A stretch of DNA of 64,000 nt from assembly GCA_000344275.1 (NCBI GenBank), contig AORU01000002.1, positions 124,001 to 188,000 on the forward strand, given 5' to 3'. Below are positions 57,577 through 64,000 of this stretch, in pieces. This DNA is from Streptococcus oralis subsp. tigurinus AZ_3a (lineage in GTDB: Bacteria > Bacillota > Bacilli > Lactobacillales > Streptococcaceae). The notes below the pieces were generated by a model. The model worked only from the letters and a program-made list of their open reading frames with translations, was not told the DNA's origin and did no database searches. Made by a program: the position numbers and the translations under genes. Positions within the stretch are counted from its first letter, which is position 1. The number at the start of each line of letters is the position of its first letter.

Positions 57577-58581
57577 TCATTTTCCGTCAACAAATTGATT
57601 TAATTGTTGAATCGAAGCTCTTCTATTTGTACTGATAATTTTAAAGAAAATATCACGATTATCAAGGGACTTGTCAAATCTCTCAACAATCTCATTAAAT
57701 TGAGTGATGTATTTAATAAGAACCACCGAATCAAAATTTAGAAGTTTCAACGTCCAAATTAGCAGAATAAAATAGTCTTCAATGAATACACAAGTAAATA
57801 TCGATAACCCTAAATCTTGTTTTATCTGTTTTTTGAGTGCTTTAGAGACACCACTTGAAAAATTGGCATCAAAAATCGCACTGTTGTGCATGGTAGCATT
57901 TCTTAACTCAATGAGAGCATTAACAACTAACTCAAGTGAGTTCGATCTTTTAGGGATGATTGTAAAATCTTGATTCAATTTTTCACGACTTGACTTGGTT
58001 AAACAGCCTAAAAATCTACTAAATTGTCCCAAAGTAATAACTTCAAAATAGGCCCAAAGAGGAATTTGATAATCACTATCTAAATAATGTTTGATGACTT
58101 CGTTCTTATCTGAGTAATAATCAATAGTATCCAGTATATTTTGCTTTGTTTCATTATACTGAACGAGCTTCTTGTCATATTTCTCATTATCCTCAGCATA
58201 GTCTACATAGCAAGCTAACTGATTATCTAATAGATCCTCTATCCCACTACTAAATCCTGCGACCAATGAATCAATAGTTCTATTTTTTAATGCTGTCTCA
58301 ACTAACATTACAATCGGATAAAATAGCCCTTTTAACTCCATATCAAAATTATAGATTGCTACAATTTCCTCAAATGTGGTGATAGGAAGAATACCATCCG
58401 AATTAGATTTTTTAACAAATCTGTATCGCTTATAGCCATGATAGTATCCCATATTTAAGAGTCTGACAGAGTCAACATTATGAATATCTATTTTATGATC
58501 TTCCAAGATATGACCAACTAAACCCTCAGAAGTCAAACCAGTTTTTGACTCTTTTTTAATTTTTTCAGTATTTGTTTCCAT
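57577..58581 (-). CDS. Abi_2 (AbiD/AbiF-type) abortive infection protein
   Basis: The 334-residue protein matches the Abi_2 family: N-terminal GLVGHILEDHKI..., YYHGYKRYRF, LVETALKNRTIDS, ITLGQFSRFLGCL, and LRNATMHNSAIFDANF, whose RNxxxH is the HEPN RNase signature. These proteins stop phage growth by killing or arresting the infected cell, probably by RNA cleavage. It has its own extended -10 promoter and a strong terminator, so it is a self-contained cargo gene between the adhesin and the CHAP hydrolase, in a gene order otherwise conserved in these ICEs. Confidence 0.88.
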   Translation of the reverse strand: METNTEKIKKESKTGLTSEGLVGHILEDHKIDIHNVDSVRLLNMGYYHGYKRYRFVKKSNSDGILPITTFEEIVAIYNFDMELKGLFYPIVMLVETALKNRTIDSLVAGFSSGIEDLLDNQLACYVDYAEDNEKYDKKLVQYNETKQNILDTIDYYSDKNEVIKHYLDSDYQIPLWAYFEVITLGQFSRFLGCLTKSSREKLNQDFTIIPKRSNSLELVVNALIELRNATMHNSAIFDANFSSGVSKALKKQIKQDLGLSIFTCVFIEDYFILLIWTLKLLNFDSVVLIKYITQFNEIVERFDKSLDNRDIFFKIISTNRRASIQQLNQFVDGK

Positions 58582-58609
58582 TAAAAATATTCAGTAACCT
58601 TTCCCTATC

Positions 58610-58618
58610 ATTATACCA
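58610..58618 (-). promoter_or_regulatory. Extended -10 promoter of the Abi gene
   Basis: TGGTATAAT on the minus strand is an extended -10 element 29 bp before the Abi start, followed by AGGGAAAGG as a Shine-Dalgarno. The -35 is weak. It supports independent expression of the Abi gene. Confidence 0.5.
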
Positions 58619-58718
58619 TATCCTTAATCCTATCTTAGTATATGAAAGGTAGAATTTTTAACAAAGTATTTACAAAAGAATATACTAACAAATACAGACA
58701 TTATTAGCATGTCCTTCC

Positions 58719-61523
58719 TTATTTCGTCGTATAAGCAAAACTCATTGCACTATCTGGTCCTGATAATTTGCGGAAAGTGTAATTGGGATTGCCATTGACA
58801 TTGGTTTCTGAAATAAGGAATGAACCATCTGGGTAAACTTTTTCGACAAAACTCACATGTCCGTATCCTACAGCTGAGCCATGACGGCCACCCACAAAAG
58901 AGATAATAGCACCTGCTTTTGGTGTTGACCCTGTTTCCCCACCGAGACTAGCGGCTGTTCGAACCCAATCCTGACCATTGCCCATCGTACTGATAATAGG
59001 GATTTTCTCTCCATTTCGGCCTTTTAGTTTTAAGCCTAATTGGTTAATGCGAGAGGCGACTCCCCACGTACATTGGCCGTAAGCGTAACTCATGCCGTTA
59101 CCACCTCCAGGAACAGAATTCTCATAAAGGTCACCTCTTACAGCTTCAAGTGCTTTAGGGTCACTCTGAGAGGTTCCACCATTAGGCTGACTAAAGCCTT
59201 TTTCGATTTGGTAATACCATTCGGTAGCCCTAGTCTGACGTTCTAGGAGCTTATCGCCTGAATTCCCCTCCCAATAAATGAGAAAGCGTTGGGCGAGACT
59301 TGCTGGACTGCCACTATTTTTAAAGAAGTCTTTCAACCAATTGGTATAGTAAGGATTATCTCCATGAAGCATAAAATCAAGTTGCAGTCCTAAGTCATAC
59401 CACTTCTGATTTTTGGTCTTGGCATAATCTAAGAGAAGTGTATGACGACGTGACCCATCTGCCGTATCTGTCCACTGTCCAAGTCCTAGCCCACGTCTTA
59501 GGATATTCGGGTACCTCCCATTATAAATGGCAGGCCCACCTAGTGATAGCCAGCCCTCATCGTCCCAAGAAGAGTCAGTTGCTCCAACAGGGGGCGACAA
59601 ATAATCGCCTTCAGCTCGCTTAGGATTGATGGAGGATTCTACCGACCAGTTTCCTAAAATGGCTGCGATAGCTTGGTTGGTTACTCCTTGTTTTTTGAGA
59701 TAGTCATAAATGACTTTGGCTCTCGCAAACTCATCGCCTCCAAATTGACCAATGGCAGGAAGAATAGTTGTTTGGAGTTGAATGACTTTAGGAAAGTAAA
59801 AGGCTGGATTGACATAAACCATTTTTTCAGTCTGATCATCTGCTTTTTGGTAAGTAACTTTCAGCCCACTTCCATCTTTGGTCTTTCCGATCACATCACC
59901 TGCTAGAACTTTTTGCCCCTCTTTAAGACGACCACTGTTGATATTAAAAAGAGTTAGTTTTCGTTTGTTAACACCTTTTCCTGAAGTAATGATGATATCC
60001 TCTCCATCAAGTGCTACTATTCCATCCATTGGAGAAACAATAACCTGTCCCTCACTTGCTTCTAGGATAATATGGTGATGAAGAGTTGGTTTTTTATCCG
60101 TCACATCATAGCCATAGCGATAGGTCATGGTTAAGGTATCATCGTCTGTTTGTCCCTGAAAAGGATTGTCTAGCTCCTGTAAGGCTAGATAAGGCCCTTC
60201 CTCGGTTAACTCTTTTAATTCTTCTTGATCTTCATCTGAGAGTTTATAGGCTGGTTCTTGATAGAGGTCTGACATGGCTTTAATGGAAGAGCCACCATTT
60301 AAGTCCTCCCATAGGCGACTGAGGTAGGCTTCATAAGTCTGATTAGTCTCTTCTACCCTCTCATCTAAACGATAGTCCTGATACTTGTAATTCATAAAAG
60401 CCATGACATCATCCACTTTGGTATAGTAGGTTATCCCTTTGTCATTAGAGACTGAGTGTTTGGCATCTTCCAAAGTCATGTGGGTATAGCTTTTGGTTAA
60501 TTCTACCTCATCCTGCTGCATTAGACTGGCTCCTGAAACATCCATGATAAAACACATGATGACAACAACGAAAAACAGAAGTCCTGAGACAATCCAAATG
60601 ATGGGACTCATAACCACCATTGAAAAAAATGTAAGACTGCCCTTAATGGCACTCATCATCCTTTTGACTCCTGCAAGGGTCTGTTTTCTAGCGCCTTTTA
60701 AGAATGTCTGGTAGCGTCTTCTTTTCTTTAAAGGCTTTTGTCGAATGAAACCTTTGCCTTTTTTGAAGTTGCCATAGTGCTCGTTAAGATGACTGCCTTT
60801 TCGTTTGATAAAACGTGTGGTTTCAGTTCCGCCTTTCACGACTGCTTTTCCTGACTGATAGGTAAAGCGGGCATAGCGTTTACTTTGATGAGTTGTATCT
60901 CTAAGGGTTCTAAGCCCTTCTAAATCATCATCTTGTTGCACCAGATTTAGGGCTTCTGAACGTGTTAGAACAAGTCCTCGTTTGACTTTAGTCGTCAGTT
61001 TTTTCCCCTTATACGCTCGTTTGAGTTGTTTCATCTCACGCTTAGCAGCACTTAGTTCTTTTTCAGCTTGGCGTCTCTCTAGCGATTTATCACGGTTAAA
61101 CAAGAAGCGATTCATCTTAATCGTTCCTTGGCTTTTCTGGTATTGAATCTTGGGATTAACGGCCTCTTTCTTTTCTTCTTGCTTGACTTCTGTTAATTTT
61201 TTTCTCGCCAAGGTCATGCGCTGTTTAGCTTGAGGCAAGCGAAATTTTCTAATCTCTTTTGCTTTTAAGAACTGAGGTGATACATAGGCTATCTCAGAAG
61301 AAAAGGTCTCTTCAGCTTGCGTTTTATTTTCTTGATAGGTCTGTTTGAGTTTGCCTTTCTGCTCATGATAGTCTGCCTTTTCTGCTCGTCTCATGAGAAA
61401 GCGTTTCTTTGGGAGTTGACGTCTTAAATCCTTTTTCTCCCTTCGGTAATGGATTCGGCTTTCTTTGAGGTTACTATGAAAGGTTTTGCGAGCCTTTTTG
61501 AGTGTTTTCTTATCTGTTGCCAT
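58719..61523 (-). CDS. Transfer peptidoglycan hydrolase, lysozyme plus CHAP
   Basis: The 934 residues start with a Lys/Arg-rich coiled-coil region (about 1-300), then one membrane helix (about 305-335, IIWIVSGLLFFVVVIM). An M23/lipoyl-like fold follows (about 480-600), then a phage-tail-type lysozyme (about 620-790, AILGNWSVESSINPKR with the Glu). The CHAP amidase is at the end (about 820-934, YGQCTWGVASRI with Cys, and GHVSFVEKV with His). It opens the cell wall for the mating channel, like VirB1 homologues of Gram-positive elements. The start is 1 bp after the VirB4 stop, so both are one operon. Confidence 0.92.
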   Translation of the reverse strand: MATDKKTLKKARKTFHSNLKESRIHYRREKKDLRRQLPKKRFLMRRAEKADYHEQKGKLKQTYQENKTQAEETFSSEIAYVSPQFLKAKEIRKFRLPQAKQRMTLARKKLTEVKQEEKKEAVNPKIQYQKSQGTIKMNRFLFNRDKSLERRQAEKELSAAKREMKQLKRAYKGKKLTTKVKRGLVLTRSEALNLVQQDDDLEGLRTLRDTTHQSKRYARFTYQSGKAVVKGGTETTRFIKRKGSHLNEHYGNFKKGKGFIRQKPLKKRRRYQTFLKGARKQTLAGVKRMMSAIKGSLTFFSMVVMSPIIWIVSGLLFFVVVIMCFIMDVSGASLMQQDEVELTKSYTHMTLEDAKHSVSNDKGITYYTKVDDVMAFMNYKYQDYRLDERVEETNQTYEAYLSRLWEDLNGGSSIKAMSDLYQEPAYKLSDEDQEELKELTEEGPYLALQELDNPFQGQTDDDTLTMTYRYGYDVTDKKPTLHHHIILEASEGQVIVSPMDGIVALDGEDIIITSGKGVNKRKLTLFNINSGRLKEGQKVLAGDVIGKTKDGSGLKVTYQKADDQTEKMVYVNPAFYFPKVIQLQTTILPAIGQFGGDEFARAKVIYDYLKKQGVTNQAIAAILGNWSVESSINPKRAEGDYLSPPVGATDSSWDDEGWLSLGGPAIYNGRYPNILRRGLGLGQWTDTADGSRRHTLLLDYAKTKNQKWYDLGLQLDFMLHGDNPYYTNWLKDFFKNSGSPASLAQRFLIYWEGNSGDKLLERQTRATEWYYQIEKGFSQPNGGTSQSDPKALEAVRGDLYENSVPGGGNGMSYAYGQCTWGVASRINQLGLKLKGRNGEKIPIISTMGNGQDWVRTAASLGGETGSTPKAGAIISFVGGRHGSAVGYGHVSFVEKVYPDGSFLISETNVNGNPNYTFRKLSGPDSAMSFAYTTK

Positions 61524-61524
61524 C

Positions 61525-63876
61525 TCATGTCCTCATCTTTTCTGGGTCGGTACTCATGATGTCAAAGAGCTTGGTTTGGTGTGGAATCTTATTTTTGAAA
61601 GGAACTACTGTTGCCCCTGCTTTAATAAGGCCTGCTCCTTTTTCTGGATTGACTAAGTATTTTTCAAGTTCTTTTGATAGTCCCAGCATGTGAACCAACT
61701 CTTCACGGTCATTCTTCGCTTGCTTTAAGAGAATCATGAACTCACTATTTGCGATAATCCGTTTCCCATTGGCATCTAACAAGAGCGTTTCCACATTCTG
61801 GGTAATCCCAGTTGGGGTTGCCCCATACTTACGAACACGGCTCCACAATTTAAAGAAGAAGTCAGAAGCATACTTGTCTAACAAAAGGAGCTGCATTTCA
61901 TCAAAGTAAATCCATGTTTTCTTACCCAGTTTTTGGTTCTTGACCACACGATTCCAAATCTGGTCAAAGACAACCATGAGGGCAATTTGTTTCAACTCAT
62001 CGCCTAGCTTTTTGACGTTATAGATGAGGAAGTTACTGTCTGTTTTGATATTGGTTCTATGAGAGAATATATCAAGAGAGCCTTCCACATAAAGCTCTAA
62101 GTCTAAGGCTAAATCCTGTGCTTCAGGCTCCGGTTGTTTGGATAAAACAAAGACCCATTCCACTAAGGACGGTTCCTCAAAGTGCTTGTAGGTCAATCTT
62201 GTCACTCGGTCAATGATGGATTTTTCACGACCATCCATTTTACGGTCTAGGAGTTTTCCAATCCAAGATAAGAGAAATTCTGATTTCACTTTGATAGGGT
62301 CTTCGTCCATATTGTCATCTGACAAATCTAAGACGTTAAGATAGGTGGTGGAGTCTGGCGCAATCGCAATGCTTTCCTCACCAAAGGATTGACCAATAAT
62401 ACTGTACTCGTTTTCGGGGTCTACAATAATGATTTCCGTATCGGTATCAGCTTCTTTTAGTTTAGTTGAGATGATTTCATGCTTGGTCGCCATCCCTTTA
62501 CCAGCTCCTGATGTTCCTAAAATCAATCCTGAAGGGGTGTTTAACTTGCCGCGGTCAATGGTGATGATATTACTTGAGATTTGATTAATCCCATAAAACT
62601 TTCCACCCTTATCCTGTAAATCTACCGAAGTCCAGGGAGAATTAACGGCAATGTTAGAGGTTAATAATGACCGTGACACCCCTTCTAAAAAGTTCTTACC
62701 AAGAGGTAAGAGACTGTTAAAGGCCGCTTCTTGCATGTAGGTTAAGTTATCAATAACGAGGTCATTTGACCCTGCCACTTGTTTGATAATGTCTAGCGAC
62801 TGCCCTAGTTGTTCCTCACTATCCGCAAGCACCCCAATCAGAAAGACCGTTTCAAAGAGTTTGTCTCCAGTTTGGGTCATGGTTTTGAGGAGGTCTTCTG
62901 CTTCATCAATGTTTTGTTCAAGAACGTGTCCAACCTTTTCTAGGTAAATACCTGTTCGTGCCATCTTTTGTTGTTCACCAATCTTTTGGGACTCCATTAG
63001 CGTCTTCTTTGTTCTGAGTTTCGTCATAGCTTCCGACTTGGTAGCTCCTTTAGCATGTAAGCTGATAATGACTTCTAAGTCTGATTGCATGAGGTCACGG
63101 ATAAACTTATCGCCTAGTTCCATCCCATAGTCACGAACATAGACAATCTGTAAGAAACGCTCATCCATTGTCAAATAGTTCTTATGTTTAAAAGAAAGCA
63201 TTGTTGGGGCAATGGCATGTTTGGTCGTTTTCCCTGAAATGGCTAAGTCACGATAGCTAAAGGGAAGATGATTTTCTCCGCGTAACATATCTGCCAACTG
63301 ATTAACTCGCTCCTCTCCTTGTAAGAGGGTAAAGTCGGCATCAATTTCCGAAAGACCACTTTTAAAGTATTCCCCAATTTGAGATAGGGAACGAAAGGCC
63401 AGTTTTGGCGTTTGGTCTGCTTTCCCAAAAGAAATCAGCTTAACAGTTGAGAAGTTGTTCTCACCTGCTTCTAAGTTAGTATCCATGATACGATTCAGCT
63501 CTTCACGGTAATCATCGTAGCCATCTTCATGGAGAGGATATAGGACACCTTTACGAAATTTCTCTAAATTGACTTTCTTGTTAAAAAGGGTCAGTTGAAA
63601 ATTTGTCTTATCATCAAGTGAGTTGATTAAGTCAGAATACTTCTCAATAATAGCTCCCTTATCTTCAAGCCCTAATGTCTGGTAATTGACATCACCTAAA
63701 CGGTAAGATTGTGAGAAATAGTTAGGACTAACTTGCATGAGACCATTAGGAAATAGACCTTGATAGGCAATGGTATTCACGGTTGATGGAAGCACTTCTT
63801 TCTTTGGGGTTTTCCGAGATTTTTTCAACCACTTAGAAGAGGTCTTTGGTTTCGTTGAGGGCTTTTGTCTTTTCAT
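61525..63876 (-). CDS. virB4: VirB4-type conjugation ATPase
   Basis: The 783 residues have a basic N-terminal part and a C-terminal ATPase domain with Walker A LGTSGAGKGMATKHE, Walker B TWIYFDEMQLLL and a GITQNVETLLLD segment, as in VirB4/TraE. VirB4 powers assembly and substrate transfer of type IV secretion systems. It follows a PrgI-like gene whose 3' end it overlaps by 44 bp, the order expected in Gram-positive ICEs. Complete and without lesions. Confidence 0.94.
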   Translation of the reverse strand: MKRQKPSTKPKTSSKWLKKSRKTPKKEVLPSTVNTIAYQGLFPNGLMQVSPNYFSQSYRLGDVNYQTLGLEDKGAIIEKYSDLINSLDDKTNFQLTLFNKKVNLEKFRKGVLYPLHEDGYDDYREELNRIMDTNLEAGENNFSTVKLISFGKADQTPKLAFRSLSQIGEYFKSGLSEIDADFTLLQGEERVNQLADMLRGENHLPFSYRDLAISGKTTKHAIAPTMLSFKHKNYLTMDERFLQIVYVRDYGMELGDKFIRDLMQSDLEVIISLHAKGATKSEAMTKLRTKKTLMESQKIGEQQKMARTGIYLEKVGHVLEQNIDEAEDLLKTMTQTGDKLFETVFLIGVLADSEEQLGQSLDIIKQVAGSNDLVIDNLTYMQEAAFNSLLPLGKNFLEGVSRSLLTSNIAVNSPWTSVDLQDKGGKFYGINQISSNIITIDRGKLNTPSGLILGTSGAGKGMATKHEIISTKLKEADTDTEIIIVDPENEYSIIGQSFGEESIAIAPDSTTYLNVLDLSDDNMDEDPIKVKSEFLLSWIGKLLDRKMDGREKSIIDRVTRLTYKHFEEPSLVEWVFVLSKQPEPEAQDLALDLELYVEGSLDIFSHRTNIKTDSNFLIYNVKKLGDELKQIALMVVFDQIWNRVVKNQKLGKKTWIYFDEMQLLLLDKYASDFFFKLWSRVRKYGATPTGITQNVETLLLDANGKRIIANSEFMILLKQAKNDREELVHMLGLSKELEKYLVNPEKGAGLIKAGATVVPFKNKIPHQTKLFDIMSTDPEKMRT

Positions 63877-64000
63877 AAGTTCTTCCTTTCTGTCCTGTTA
63901 GGGTTCGATCTGGTATCGTCAATTCATAATGAAGGCGATACTTGAGGTAAATTTCAAAGGGTAAATCATTAGGACGGTAAACCCCAAATAACATAAGGGG
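63833..64000 (-). CDS. PrgI-like membrane protein, C-terminal end
   Basis: The minus strand is open from the window edge to a stop at 63833-63835, giving 55 residues (FGVYRPNDLPFEIYLKYRLHY..., then TLTGQKGRTYEKTK). A PNDLPFEIYL tail and position directly before VirB4 fit the PrgI/TcpF family of inner-membrane channel proteins. The N-terminal helices lie outside the window. The end overlaps the VirB4 start by 44 bp. Confidence 0.75.
   Translation of the reverse strand, partial: PLMLFGVYRPNDLPFEIYLKYRLHYELTIPDRTLTGQKGRTYEKTKALNETKDLF

Noticed and set aside
1..64000. rRNA, tRNA and CRISPR arrays
   Set aside because: No recognisable tRNA, rRNA or repeat-spacer pattern was seen anywhere in the window.

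Overview
The window looks like a low-GC Firmicute, most likely a Streptococcus (S. suis-like or related). The evidence is a three-gene mannose PTS operon (manL, manM, manN) with its DUF956 partner manO, a tetracycline-type ICE backbone of the ICESa2603 kind with an antigen I/II adhesin, PezAT and an UmuC-like gene, plus ISL3 and IS982 elements and a RUP-like MITE. No rRNA or tRNA genes were seen. Almost everything is on the minus strand.

Region 1 (1-2172): the end of a separate mobile element. It holds a large serine recombinase cut by the window edge, a TnpW-like small protein, a tiny ORF and an Xre regulator with a candidate operator. Region 2 (2173-3708): an ISL3-family IS with a perfect 8-bp target duplication. 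It has landed in the hairpin of the manO terminator and was later interrupted by a 104-bp MITE. Region 3 (3748-28843): the man locus. manL-manM-manN (28711-25963) and manO (4110-3748), normally close neighbours, are separated by about 22 kb. The insert carries a nonribosomal peptide operon: a 5289-aa five-module NRPS with an extra terminal C domain, a PanD aspartate decarboxylase, a YqeK-like HD hydrolase, an A-T-TE NRPS and an Sfp-type phosphopantetheinyl transferase. It also carries a TnpB-like protein that has lost two of three RuvC catalytic acids, which resembles the nuclease-dead TnpB-derived repressors (TldR).

Region 4 (29155-30109): a decayed IS982-family element with an intact 7-bp target duplication, at the junction between the man locus and an ICE. 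Region 5 (30173-64000): ICE backbone with relaxase, two MobC-like genes and a candidate oriT. It continues with PezAT, a LexA-like repressor, a frameshifted UmuC, small conserved ICE proteins, a TOPRIM primase-like protein, a VirB8-like protein, a giant methylase-SNF2 protein, the adhesin, a CHAP/lysozyme transfer hydrolase, VirB4 and the end of a PrgI-like gene. Defence cargo comprises SIR2-HerA and an Abi_2 HEPN protein. No integrase is visible beside the relaxase.

How the parts work together: PanD would supply beta-alanine, the PPTase would prime six carrier domains, and the two NRPSs would build a six-residue product released by the thioesterase. Signature residues suggest non-alpha-amino building blocks at positions 1 and 6, an aromatic residue at 3, D-Ser at 4 and Gly-like at 5. 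The NRPS starts 62 bp after manN behind a terminator with no strong promoter of its own, so expression may depend on read-through from the CcpA-type man promoter. The dead TnpB has its own good promoter and reads directly into manO. The product structure and the regulatory role of the dead TnpB are inferences.
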